A DNA stretch of 34,491 nt from Phallusia fumigata (lineage: Eukaryota > Chordata > Ascidiacea > Phlebobranchia > Ascidiidae). The notes beneath the pieces are model-generated. The model ran no database searches and had not been told where the DNA came from. It was given only the letters and a program-made list of their open reading frames with translations. Made by a program: the position numbers and the translations under genes. Shown piece by piece: positions 1-13,400 of this stretch. The DNA is taken from NCBI GenBank assembly GCA_008931825.1, contig QXVZ01005664.1, forward strand, positions 1 to 34,491. The letters run 5' to 3'. How positions within the stretch are numbered: position 1 is the stretch's first letter; each line of letters starts with the position of its first letter.

Positions 1-435
1 GCCCCCTAAAATGGGGCAAATAGTTGAACAATCTCCGAATTGGATGAAATTTGGACTGTTTGTATATCATTTCATTGTGGTGCAATAATAATTGTTTTTA
101 CCCTATAGCCTCAGCAGTTACCCCACTAGCCCCCTAAAATGTGGAATATTATTAAACAATGTCTAAACTTGATGTAAATTGGACAGTTTGTAGAACATGT
201 CTTTGTGGTGCACTGATTGCTTTGTTTATATCTATAGCCTAGACATGTTTTTAGAAAAACGCAATATGTAGAACTTTGCATGTGTGGGGACCCATGTGTT
301 TCTGCCAGCAGAAACAATCATGTCATAAATAGTGCAGATAACTATAAGACCCAATGTAAAATAATGTGGGGAATATAAATTCTCTTTCAGTATCGGGTAA
401 TAGTATGTGTAAAATCTCTATATTTCTAGTTTATT
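1..435. repeat. Dispersed composite repeat: tandem core plus hairpin tail
   Basis: Positions 1-240 hold about two units of the ~125-bp motif (CCCCCTAAAATGGGGCAAAT, TTGGATGAAATTTGGAC, CATTTCATTGTGGTGCA). Positions 240-430 hold the tail module with ACCCATGTG, the GTTTCTGCCAGCAGAAAC hairpin (299-316) and GACCCAATGTAAAATAATG, ending near TTCTAGT. The same modules recur in most introns of this window. Confidence 0.8.
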
Positions 436-1283
436 GGTTGGTATGAGTGAGGCTATGTATTTTATTGAATTCATGCACACACATTACCACTTCCAGAATA
501 GATTATATCACTCTCCAAAAACTAGATCAATGTTTATGCTACCTCACAAGATGTGATGTCAAACTTTCAAAACATTGTGAAGATTGCCATACTGTCACTT
601 CTATCGGAAAAAAGTTGGAAATGCCCACCCATTCCACACACAGGCACACATGCTGCTTGCAAATTTGTACCAATTGCTTTCCTTTCATACTTGCTAGTGA
701 ATGAAAATTCATGTTCCACATTTATTTTCTTGTAATTTTAACTTGAATCTATCCATGTTTTTTAGATTTAAAAACAATTTGATTTCAAACAAAAGACATC
801 TTATTGTCAGTGATTACACCACATGTCAGGCTTATGCCACTGAAATTAAATAAAAATGTAGCTGTATAGGGAACATTGTCTCCTCTCACGCAATTTTATT
901 GAAATTAACAGTACGAGTAATGGAATAAATCGTTTTTTATTTCAATAACTGGATTATGCAATTAGGCATGATGCAATTGACCACAGTGCTTTCTTCGCAA
1001 ATGTTAGAATACAGTTTGGGATTTACAATTCCTGCAACAAGCATGATTTTAAACAAAAGTTTTTTGAAAGATTCTTGTGCCATTATATAGTTTTGATAGT
1101 TTAGGGTTGGCTTGTAACCTCTACCAAAAATGTCGTCAATGGCTTTGTATGGCTCAAAAAAGTTACTGTTACATTGGCCGCTTGCTAGGTGCTTAGAAAC
1201 ATAAAAAACATGTTATGTTGTTACTAGGTGCTTGTTTATGTGGCCCTATTTTTAAAACTATTTGTTTGCGATAAAATGTGCAG
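436..1283. other. Upstream stretch without assigned gene
   Basis: Apart from the Cys/His-rich frame at 494-703 nothing is assigned. No TATA box, CpG-rich segment or first exon with a clear start is seen. It may be intron, or the region just 5' of the gene. Confidence 0.4.
494..703 (+). other. Cys/His-rich open frame, possible RING-type exon (unproven)
   Basis: In the frame read from 447, the segment after a possible acceptor CTTCCAG contains CLC, RC, HCEDC, then about 21 residues, then CCLQICTNC. The CxxC and later C-x(4)-C-x2-C spacing resembles the first part of a RING finger, with the usual His replaced by another residue. This would suit an RNF17- or TRIM-like protein whose coiled coil starts at 1284. 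Against it, the best donor (CTA|GTGAAT) leaves phase 1 while exon 1 needs phase 0, and no exon with the last Cys pair was found. Confidence 0.25.
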
Positions 1284-1459
1284 AATACCATGGAAAATAG
1301 ATGCAAACAAGTTTTTCAAAACTATCAAAATAAACAAAAAGAGAGTCAATTTCTTTTATTCTGTCTGAAGACATATGTAGTTGCTTATAAATCCATACAA
1401 TCGACTTTGACTGAACATCTTCAAAAGCTAACACTTGCTTTTTCCCAATTTCGAACAAG
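1284..1459 (+). CDS. Exon 1 of visible gene: helical/coiled-coil segment
   Basis: The exon follows acceptor ATGTGCAG and ends at the strong donor AAG|GTAAGA, leaving two bases (AG) that join with the A of the next exon to give Arg. It encodes 58 full codons rich in K, Q, L and F, ending QFRT. The pattern is that of an amphipathic helix, like the region C-terminal to a B-box in TRIM proteins. An ATG at 1290 could be a start, but the acceptor and open phase 0 make an upstream exon equally possible. No promoter is recognisable in front of it. Confidence 0.55.
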
Positions 1460-4400
1460 GTAAGAATTTTTTTTCCTGAAAACCTTCTGTTTTATATGTA
1501 ACTGTTTTGTACCTATGCTACTTTTTCTGCCTATCAACATTTTGTTTATCATTTGAAAAAAACTATACTTTTAAATTTTGAACATTTTAAATAAATGTCT
1601 ACACTGTTGTACTTCATAAACTTTACCGGGTGAAGCTAAAGCCCTCAAAATTGTGCAAATTTCTAGAAAAAGCCAACAAAAATTTCCTGCCAATTTTCGG
1701 CAAATCCCCTAAGTTCCTATATGTAACAGGAATATTAAACCAGTGTTTCATAATGGAACGAAAAGAAATAATGTTGTTCGGTCTGGGCAATTTATTTATT
1801 TCGGTCTTTCATTCCGGTACCGATATTTTTATTTCGTTCCAGTCTGACCAAAACAAAATTATAACGGTATTTTTTCGGTATTTCGGTCTGTGTTTCTTGT
1901 CAAATCTAATTAACTGCAGTGTAAACAAACTCTCAACCGAACAAAGTAAGCAAGTTGCAATACAAAAAGGTTGTTGTTTGGTGGTTGTTACGTCACATAA
2001 CATTTAACATTATCGGAGCATTTGTGATAAAATAAACACAAGGATAATGTTCGGTATCAANAGCTAAGATGACTACATGTAAGTAAATTTTCGCTTGTAG
2101 ACCTTTGTACCAGATCTTGCAAGGTCTCTGAAAGGACTATAACAGTGGTTCCCAACCTTTTCAGCTCGTGGCACACTATAAATAAGACGATTTGTTTTGG
2201 TGGACCACTACTAGTATTTGTAAAGAAAGGCAATAAGAAAGAAGGTGTACAATATTAACTTACTTTTCAAATCAGTTGGCCAAACTCAATTAACTCATAC
2301 AAGAACAAAATCTTAGAACTGTTACAAGAACGGTTGTTACATCCTTTGTTTTCAATGGTTGGGAAGTGCTGGACTATACAAAGGTTTATGTACCATCATT
2401 GTTTTATTTACAATTCCGAATTAACAATTCTGAAATCAACTACTATTTAAAAATAAAACAACTGTAGTTATAGTACAACTAATAAAAGATTAATTAAACA
2501 GAGCACCACACACACCAAGTACTGAACTCTGAGTTCAAAAATATGAGTTCTAGACAATATCACATTTTTACACTCTCAACTCTGGCTTTCTGCATTGTAT
2601 TAGTTTTAGGTCTAATCATAGGCGTCGATTTTTTAACGTTTTGTAAAACATTAGGGGTGACAATTGGTTTCAAAAACAAGCAGCAGCAATTCTGCCACAA
2701 AGCATGTTGACGTTATAAGATGCTTGTGGAAATGCGAAAACTCATTAAATGCAGCTGTTCTGCAAGGTAAATGACGCGAATTCCGCTTTGTTTTTACACC
2801 GACAAACGTGTCCAACAGCAAAAGTCTGCGTTATCCCAACACACATGACAGCTACTATAACACTTCCTTGGTAGGTTATTTACTACAAGCCCAACTAAAC
2901 TGGTACATTTGCGATCAAACTACATTAATATGCGGTTGAGGCACCCGTGGAAACAAAACAAAGTTAGTGCTGTGGCGCAGGTATTTACGCGCTAAGTGGC
3001 TTGGGCCTGAACACGTTGTAAAACGATGATACTATAAAACTATTCAAAGTTACGAATGCATTGTGGTTCGCCATGTACATGAAAATTTGTGTTCGGACAA
3101 ATGTAGCTACAAGGTCTTTAGGTCGTTTAGTTTTGAATCTACATTGCTGCTCTTGCATACTGCTTTGTTGTAGCTTAACACATGTAAATAAAATCACTTT
3201 GATAAAGCGCTGCGTCAAATATTGCAGTTGCTTCTGATCATTTCTGCTATCTCTGGTATATAGCTGATTCAGTATGTACGACGTTTTGTACAAACCTCGC
3301 GATCTAAGTAATAACCAACGCATTTTTGTTAACTGTACCGAATAAAGCATTGTAGATATATAACACATTTTCACTAAGGAGTTGCAAGGTGATTCAAGCA
3401 CAAAACGCACCTCAATTTCTACATTGTTCATTTAAAATTTGCTGTTACGTAACAATGCCGAATCGTACTGTTGTGCTGCAACAACTGCTGTATTGTGTAA
3501 CAGACCACGAGACACTTGTGTTTGTCGTGATTGTGATGGTGAATAGNCGAAAAGAAATAACGTTATTCGGTCTGGGCAATTTATTTATTTCGGTATTTCG
3601 TTCCGGTACCGATATTTTTATTTCGTTCCGGTCTGACCGAAACAAAATTATAACGGTATTTTTTCGGTATTTCGGTCTGTGTTTCTTGTCAAATCTAATT
3701 AACTGCAGTGTAAACAAACTCTCAACCGAACAAAGTAAGCAAGTTGCAATACAAAAAGGTTGTTGTTTGGTGGTTGTTACGTCACATAACATTTAACATT
3801 ATCGGAGCATTTGGGATAAAATAAACACAAGGATAATGTTCGGTATCAAACACGAAATTTCAAGCAAAAATTTATTTATTTCGTTCCGGTATTTCGTTCC
3901 GTTCTGGTATGAAACACTGTATTAAACTAATAGATGTTACAAAAACAAAAAAATTCCCGTGAGTAGGACTAATTTCCTGGGAAGGAGCTTCCCCGTTTCC
4001 CCACTTTTTCCCAACATTGTCATTTCACTAGCGGAAATCAAGTGTTGACTGTGTTACTGTAACTTCAATATGTTTTCTTTATCAAACTACAGGATGATAC
4101 ACTATGTAAAACAGTCACATACAGTATGTATCTTTATTATACTTTTGACTGTATGTTATTAAAATTTCACAGGTGGTAGATATAGTCAATTGTGTCATCT
4201 GTTTCATTTGACACCATAACCCCCGTTGTTTCCCCATTAGGCCCAAAAAAGTAAAATGTTTTTTATTCATTTTGCGTGCTTGCAAACACCACAAAGGAAA
4301 AGTTTCTGTGATGTTACATAGGTGAAATAGAACTTGGGTTGTGTGAAACAGGAACAACATTGGGCACAACTAGGGGGCCAGGTTTGTCGGCATGCCAAGT

Positions 4401-7400
4401 CCTTTTCTATCTGCTACTATGTGTATAAAGTGCCTAATGACAGTTGCTCTCATACATCGTCATCGTCAACCGCTCGTAGTCATAACTAAACAAAGGATCA
4501 ACTCCATATGACATCTGTTATCATTTTGACACTGAACCCTACACAATTCATGTTTTGCGATGTTAATGTTTTATTTTTATGAGGACGCACACATTGATAA
4601 CACACAACAAATGATAATGCAACACGCCTTCTAATGCTTAAGCAATAACATCAGTTATTTTAGCCACTTTTGGAAGTATGAATTAATTCGCTTAAATAGT
4701 TCAGAAATTACTGATTCCACAAAATGACAGAATCGGTTAGGGTGAAAATACGATTTGACTTATGCATCAGTGGCATTTAAATATAGGTTTCTACATGATC
4801 CCATAATAAAGTTTCCATCAGTGATTATAAAAGCTGCAAATGTTAATGATTGTGGTACTGTAGATGTAGATCAGGTGTGCACAACCAGCACTTTTGAATG
4901 TGGGTGTGCACATATTATTCGGCTGGATTAAAAACATGTAAGAGGAAGCGAGTCATGCAGAAAGTTCTGATATGTGTGTTCGTTGTACACATGACATCAC
5001 AATAGGTATGTGGTGACGTACATCTGTCACCTTGCATTTTCTGTAACTTGGCGTCTGCGTCTCGGCTGCTAGTAAATAAAGTCTCTGATGCGACCGGCAA
5101 TAGCAAAAAGGTTGTGCACTCCTGGCAGAGACAGACAGAAAGGGAGACACATGAAAATAAAGCCAAGTGTGCTCAAAAGGTTTATCTGTTACAACATTAA
5201 CGTTTTTATATTGGTAGTTTGTTGCCTACCCCCTTTAACTCCCGCTAGTTGCGCCACTGATGAACCATTTCCAGCAGGGTTGCAAATTTGCGGTCATAGG
5301 AAATCAGTGGTTTAGGATGGTGTTGGACTCATATAAAGACTTTTTTTGTCTGACTCCGACTTCTAATGTCCAATTTCATTATTCTAGCTGATTTTTTTAA
5401 AGTAATGGTACTAAATTTTGTTTTGAATGGGAATTTTTGAAAAGGTGTTGGCAATGGTTTTAGGCCACAGGCCATTCGTAATGTGTTTTTGCTATTTTGT
5501 CAAAAAGTCGACTTTTTTTCACTTTTTCAGACTTTAAATAAACCAGAATGACAACCCTAAGTACTGAAACTTTGAAGACTCAAGAGTCAGCATTCTATTT
5601 ATACTGAAAGTCAGCGTGGGCATCCTAGAAATACTAATTTTATTGCTGTAGGTTGGGTCAATGTGGTGTATCAATTGCTGCACTTTACCATATAGCCCAA
5701 GCAGTTATCCCTTCACACCCCAATTGCTCAAATACCTAACATTGTCAGAATTAAAAGAAATTTAGACAGTTTGTATAACATGTCATTGTATGCATATTCC
5801 CTATACCCTGCTAGCCAAGTTTGTAGGTTGGTTAAAATTACCATATCTTTAATTTTATACACGTACCTCAAATTAAAAATATCTGCTACATTTCTGTACA
5901 TACATTCACTTTCGCGGGAACCCATTTCTGCCTGCAGAAACAATCATGTTATAAAAAGCTTAGGTGACTTTGGGACCCAATGTGAAATGAGGTGGTGGAT
6001 ATGCATTTTAAATGGGGGTAACAGTGTACGTAGAACGGCAATATGGTAAAAGCCCAGTTTAAAACGTTATTTTTGAACAGTGTGTATGACATGCAAGAGT
6101 CACTTAAAATGCGCACAACTACCCTTGTGTTGTTACAAAAGCAACTGATGGCAATATTCAATGACCAGTTATGGAAACAGGTGAGTTAGATCATTTAAAA
6201 ATAACTTCCATTAATCTTTGCACAACAAGTCCTGTATATGACCTGTTGTCACGTTAATTTTATATTTTAGTTTTTAATATAAAACTAGAGCAATTTTACT
6301 GTTCCCAAATGCCTTGTTTATAATTATTGCACACAACTTTTTAACAAACTGCATAGTTTATGCTTTGTTACCAAATATTGTCACCACGTACATATTTATT
6401 TGCTTGAAAGCAGTGCCAAATGTTGCATTATCTTTGAGCAGATAAATAACTTTTAGTGACAGGTAAACCATTGAATTCAAAAATTATATGCATCAGGGCT
6501 GGGTTTTGTTATTGTCATGATTGTCCAAATGGTAAGTTTTACATTGTTTGGCACTATAGTGTTGGTTTTATCGTCTATACCACCCGTTCTTAACCTTTTT
6601 TATTCCATGAACCCTGTTTAACTAAATTCAAAGCTAAAATCCTCCCACAAGAAATTTAGTTTGTAACAGTATGTTTATGTCAATAAGTGAGTAGGAGAAG
6701 CTAAGCTTTTACAATTAATAAACTTTGTAGACCATAACATATTCATTACTGCGAAATTATTACTATTAGCTTCGGAATAATATTTTATTTATTTCATGAA
6801 AATAATTTGTTAAACCAATTACAATTTAAACACAATTCAAATGTAAAATGGGTGTTTAATAGAGAATACTTTGTTTTGTAATGTGGCGATAGAAGTCTTC
6901 CATGCTAGGTGCAGTGTTGGGGAAACTCGATTAACTCTTTCCACTCGAGTGTCTATATATAGACGATTGTGCGACTACCATAAACCCAAGTGTCTTTATA
7001 TAGACGGTAAATGAAATTATCATTCTGTCGCGCTAATAAGCCGTGGCTGCGTAAAAATACATTCAGTGCATTGTATTTGGATGGAAGAACTGTTCCTTGC
7101 GTCAAGAAATATTTACGGTAATGTTTCAATGAATTATAAATATAGTTTTGGGATTTGTTAAAAATAACTTAACTACAAATGATAAAAAGTACTATTTTGT
7201 TAGAATGCTACAATAAAACGACTGTCAATGGACACAAATAAGATTTATCCCTAGTTGGACATTACATGGGTGTTTTACTCACCTAAAATCTAACCAATAT
7301 ACCTTAAAGTTAGGCCATGAGTTTCATTTGCAACCATGCCCCAAAACAAGCAATTTACCAGAGTTTGCAAAAAGTTTGAAAAGACCTTGCCAGTACACAG

Positions 7401-10400
7401 CAAAGAAACATCCTTCAGCTGCTCACAGACAGCTGAAACTTGCCTAGATGCAAGACCAGGGATTTCCCTTTCATTTGCGATGCTGGTATCTGCTCGAAAT
7501 TTTATATTTTCGAAATGGGAGGTAGTGAAAAATTGTGCTTTTCAGTTAAAAATTCAGGATTCTTGAGCCAGTTTTGCGAAAATAGTCCGGAGTGGAAAGA
7601 GTTAAGACTCAAGTCATCTTTTTCAAAAACTTGACTTGGACTCAGACTCATCACACCACAGGCTTGACTTGACCTGAGACTGGAAGAACATCTAACCTGT
7701 CCCACATTCCATGTAACACCCAATGTTCGATGCCTACAGTTATTTTCATGGCTAATTTTTGAGTATTTTTAACTGCAATAATGTGGCCTGATCAAACAAA
7801 AATTCTCATTATTGTTTAAGTACCTCTTTGATCTAAAAAAAAACATAAGACCAAAATATTGCCATTCATTTTTTAATTTCTGCACTGAAATTTGACCAAG
7901 ACTTGAAACACTAACGATTTGACTTGACTTGAGACTCTATACATCAGGGACTTGACTTGACTTGAGACTCGAAACCTTAACGACTTGACTTGACTTGGGA
8001 CTTAAACCATTATCAACTTGACTTGACTTGAGCCTTTACTTAAAATACTTTTTACCCAACACTGCCTAGGTCAGGGGTCTCAAATTCAAATGTCTTCGAG
8101 GGCCAAGTAACTCAAGGGCCGCGCTATGGGAAGTTTAGAAATTTTGCAAATGTCAAACACTTCGCTTGCTTTTTTACCAGTATATTACTGCGCTTAGGTT
8201 ATTTGCACGACAGTTCAATTTTTCTGGATACAGCTATCATGCTTCTTTAATAACGATAGACCAAAACAAGCTGATAAACAGAAATATAGCAAAGTGAAAG
8301 ACTCAGCTGTGCTGCTGCCATCTTTAAAGACCTATTTACAAGGGACAATGGCACTTCAGTGATTCAACAATCGCAACAGTTGGTTCTTATAGGTCTGGGC
8401 TAGTACACCATTCTACCTTAAAACCTTGCATCTATTGCTAGCTATTTGTACTTTGGAATAAATGTGTCATGTTGACTCTCTGGCGAGGCACTTTAATCGG
8501 CCCGAAGTGAAACGAATCACCTAAACTTCCAAAATGCTTTGCGGGCCGCGCGAAAAGACGTGGCAAGCCACGTGTTTGAGACCCCAGGCCTTGGTGATGC
8601 ATGCGGCTAATTGGGATGTTAAGTGGATGTATTGCATCATCTTTTCTGGAAAGAAGGATTGCTGGGTATGTAGAAGGTGACAATCAGTTTTGGTAGGTTT
8701 AAGAAGTGGTCCAGAAATCTTTAAAAATTGCTTTTTAGAAGAAATGAAAAAAGGAATTGTGACTGGCCCCGTTTGGTGAAATCATCTATGTAAGTGGATT
8801 GCTTTCTTTGCTGGCATGGAAAGGAAAAGGAAGAAACTGTGGCGTCATGTTGAGTCTGAGGCAATTAGCAGGAGGATCAAGCTTAGGGGGTCACCTTCCT
8901 TGACACCCTTCCTGATCAGGAAACCCGTTAGGGCAAACCAATAAATGAGAGTTTGGGAAGATGTGGTGGTAGGAAAAAGGGTAAAAAATTTCATAAAAAT
9001 AGGAGAAAATTTTTCCAGGTGAGTTGCAAGAGCAACTTTTTTTAAAAAAATTAAGTGAAACAGATAAAGATTGTATTCCTGGTTGTAACTCCATGCTGAA
9101 GGTCTCCAATTAGTAAGTGTGTGTTTTTGAGCGAATTAGTTGAGATGATGAAGGGTTTTCAAATTTTACAAATATTGTTTTACTGAGCAATGCATAGTTG
9201 AGGGCTTGAGTGAGGTCTGCTCAATCAGGTCCCAGCAAAGCGAGTATACTTTGTGCTGAGACAGTTGGATCCGGGGTTTTACCAGTAGGAAGAGGGGAAG
9301 GGGTTGCTTTTAGTTCTTGGATGGTAAAGGGCAAGGTTGAAAATTTGTTCTTTTGGGATTGGTTTTGTTGGCTGTTGGAGATGTTACGAAAAAGGAGTAG
9401 GAAGTGGGAGAAGGTGAAGATCCTGATAAAAGATTTTGGAAGAACTGAGGAGTATAAGAGAGAATGTCCTGTGGACAAGAGAAGGAGAATTGAAGTTCGT
9501 CTTTTATTTCTTGTATTGATTGGTACTGTCGAAGGTAAAGAACTTGGATGGAAAGGATTTTAGAGTCAATGTTTTTGAAGTTGGTATTGGAGAAGAGGGA
9601 TTTAAGGAGTCTGAAACCAGATTTTTTTAAGTTGGGTTGTGGTGTTGGGTTTTAACAGTTTGACATGTTAAAGCTTGGGTGGAGTTGTGGTTGAGGGTTT
9701 GGCTGGGTAGAGGTAAGACTGATGGTGAGGGTATATTGGTGTGGAGCCTTCATCTCTCACTTTTACATAATATGCCACAAGCTACACAAGCAGCTTATGA
9801 AGCAAAAGAGAGGGTGGCCTGTTTCATCATGGCTATGTGCCAATGCATAATTACCTTTTCCGCTTGCCAGTATATGGCAGCATCAACACAATTCAAGGTA
9901 ACTTTCCCATTTGGTTGCTGCATGATACCATGTAGGTTTTGTTGGAAGTTGTGTTTAAGATGCTGTGGCGACCACGGTTTGTTGGGTCCACGGCATATGC
10001 GTCTATGAGTCTCAGTTGGTATTACAGGTGTTTTGTTAATTGTTTAATTGTTCTTTAATATGCGTGGACGATTTGGATTAGGGTCGTCACTTATTATATG
10101 TGAGAACTCGATACCACCGTCCTTGGCAATAACATAACCTCCCTACAACTCCTCAAAGCTCCTGAGCTTGCCAGGACAGAGTCCCGGAATCCTCACACAG
10201 GTGTTTTGCACTTCAGCTTGTTTGTTTATTACCTTATTCAAATAGAATCCAAGACAAGAAATCAATGCATTAGAGTTTGCTTAAGAAACCTCAAAGAAAC
10301 ATAAATTACATGGAAAGACTGCACTACGCTATGTAAAGAGCTCTTGGCTACTGTCGAGCTACAGCTGTTCTGGGCTTTGACGTCAACAGTGCGTTATTTA

Positions 10401-13400
10401 AACTCTGGGTATTTTGGGCGTAAATGATGTAAACGCTCATACCATTGGTTAACATGTCTGAATCACACAAACGAACAGCCAATCACAACACAGCATATAA
10501 AGTACGAAAACCTCGCATGTGCGTGTAGGTTCAAAGTGGTGTTGCATCCTAATCAAGCAGTGAGCGGAAATATTACAAAGTTCACCAGGCCTTTTCGCCA
10601 TGTCGAACAATACAGTTTGGGTAAAGTTTATCATGAGTCATAAATTTGACATCCATGCGAGCTTTGAGCTCATACACCAAAAAATCAACTAGCGCTAATT
10701 GCTAATTTTGCATAATTTACACTAGTGGTCACTACAATGCCACAAATTTGTGAAGTGTTCTTTCACTTACATCCAATCTTGAGATGAAACAAATCCATGA
10801 TGGAGGAAAGCCAAATAAGACAATGTGGTTTCTTGCAAGCAAAACAAAAACTGGTGACTTCCCACTGTTTTGCGTAGTATGGAACTTTACTTTCCTTCTC
10901 TATTAGACAAGAAGTTATATAAAGTAACATTAAAATGTTTGGAACAACTGATGTACCAATAAAGAAATACTTTATTTATCATGAATAACTATGAAGTGGA
11001 AATTCCTCATCTAAACTTACAAAATTCCCTGGGAAGGAATTCCTCTTTGGTAGGAAACAACTGACCTAATCAATCAGTCAGGTGCCTTACTTTTTTGCTG
11101 ACAACCTCGCACATTTAACACTAAATATATTTTTAGACATTGGAAATGCTTCCACATGTAACCCATTGGGTAAATGTTTATCATGCTTACAAACACACCA
11201 CAATCAAAAAGTTTCTGTTTTTGTGTGAACATAAGCCTCAAAGTCCCAGTGGTGGCCCCTTTAGTACCCTTGATTAGTCAAAATGTCTGATGGCAATTAG
11301 GTTGAATGTTAGACAATATTTCAAAACATGTCATTGTTGTGTATTAATTGGTGTTTTTCCATATGTATCCACCAGTTGCCCACTAGCCTTTTATTGTGCG
11401 TAACTGCCGGGCTGTGCCAAATCATTAACATATTACGTCTGGAAATAACAACAAACATTGTCACGGTAAAAAAATTTCAATTTGCATAAGTTGTTGCACA
11501 GCCTGTGTTTGACTCTAGAGCTGCTACGGCAGCCACAGAGTGTGTGAGTTGTGGCCATGGTTACAACATAAAAAAATATGCTTAGCAAACCAGTGAAGTG
11601 CTGTGGCAATTTTGAATGTTTACTTTTGTTTTTGTTGCTTTTTAGAAATTCCAAACAAACAAGCTAATCTACATGCAAAGGTAACACAATATTTCAATTG
11701 TTCAATATACACAAATAAAAGCTTTTATTTGTTTAACAGTTTACTGTAAAACTAAAGTATGTTTAAAATTGGGATAGACCGAGTATCAGCACCGATTTTC
11801 AGCATTTTGACAATTATTGGCATCGGCCTTTTTACAAGCTAACTGCTGATAAAAAATAGGTTGAGTTTTTTTGGCTTTGACACAGCTGCTTTCCTTTGCC
11901 TGGTGACACTGCTCTGTCTTGAGCATTGGCCAACCACAGTAAAAGTTTCACTACAAAAGTGACAAAGTAGTGTATGCTTTGAGCCTCTGACTAGCATGCG
12001 TGAGTGCTGTTTTTACACATTTATGTTAGGTTCTAGCAAAGAGTGTTTGTTACAACGACAAGTATAAAACTTTGGTTGCTAAACATCTTGTCGCACAAGC
12101 ATTATATCAGCTAATATGGCACTGGTCATTTTTTAGTTACTCTGCCCTACACTAACCTTTTTTAAGTTCATGCTTAAGCTAGATAGTTTGTTAGGGAAAG
12201 TATGATGGAATATACTGCACTTGGTCCAATGATTACATTACTGCAACCTGTGACATGTGAATCAACACTGTGTGGTAAATAAAAAGCTTCGGTGGTAACT
12301 GGCTGGGACAGCACTAAATTACCTTTTTTCCATTGGCAGAAGTTTTTTGGCGCTTGACATATGTGTGCTACATGACAACCTGTAGTAGTCAATCTTTAAA
12401 CTTCCCCTAGTTTTATACTTTTGTGCCATTGTGGCTTTTATGTTTAACTCATAAAAATCGTTCTTGCCCCTATTTTCACTTGTGAGGCTGCAAATCAAAA
12501 AGTTGTTTTTACACTTGTCCCATTGAATGACTGTTCTCTTCTAAGAAAATTTATTTTATGCTGTCCCTGTCACCACCAAGTGCATTACAACCTGACCTTT
12601 ATGTCGACAGTCATGCGACTTACTCACGATAACTTGTCATGTGACCTTAGCCCGCTTCCATGCAAAATTAAAAATATCAGCTTAAATACCGGTTATTGGC
12701 CCTTTCGACTACCCATAATTTGTATTGGTATCAGCCTTGAAAAATTCATATCGGTCTATCTCTAGTTTAAAATACTGGTTCCCTTGCATGGCATCCGTAA
12801 GTGTAATAGCATGTGTTTTGGGGTCTGTATCTGGATGCAAAAACATTCATGCAATAGAAAGCAAATCTAATTTCATGACCCAATGTAAAATATTTAAAAA
12901 TATTAATCCTTGCTATAATAGGTGATATGGTCTGTGGAATGGCAATGTGAAGAAATCCCCCCTTACTAGTTCGTTATTAGGTTACTTTTAGGCTGATAAC
13001 AATTATACCTAAATTGTTTTTCAACAACCAGTACTTTGGCAATATTTTAGACTGACCTGTCAGCATCTCAAAGACTATGCAATGAACCAAAAACAACACA
13101 AAACCATGTTGCTGTCATTTTTTAAAGAAAAGGAATCAGAAGTTAAAAACTTGAGACAGATCCTGGTCACCAACAAAGAAATGGACACTAATTTACAAAA
13201 GGAATTAAAACACTGCAGGTTGGTTAAAGAAAACAGTAGTTATAGGGGACACACATTGTTTTGGATAAAACTTTCACAACTGGTAGATATGGGCATGACG
13301 GTGTATCATTCATAACAACTGACCCAATCATGGGTGCAAAGCACATAGTGCATGGCCACCTCATGTTTTTAATTTACTTCATAGCAATTTCATGTAGGTT

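Larger units (their letters stand above)
1741..3919. mobile_element. hAT-type MITE, split by a probably misplaced contig
   Basis: The left end CAGTGTTTCATAATGGAACG (1741) and right end inverted as CAGTGTTTCATACCAGAACG (to 3919) form terminal inverted repeats. They are flanked by the identical 8-bp duplication TATTAAAC (1733-1740 and 3920-3927), the hAT signature. Positions 1759-2060 are repeated almost exactly at 3548-3849, each copy abutting a gap N. The real element is probably about 390 bp (1741-2060 joined to 3850-3919). It is rich in CGGTATTTCGG-like motifs and has no transposase frame. Confidence 0.85.

Noticed and set aside
2985..3431. 148-codon minus-strand open frame
   Set aside because: No recognisable motif, no splice or start context, and it lies in a contig of doubtful placement; possibly a chance frame or an element remnant.
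9210..9563. 117-codon plus-strand frame
   Set aside because: Lies antisense to the decayed LINE in a G-rich stretch and has no family motif.
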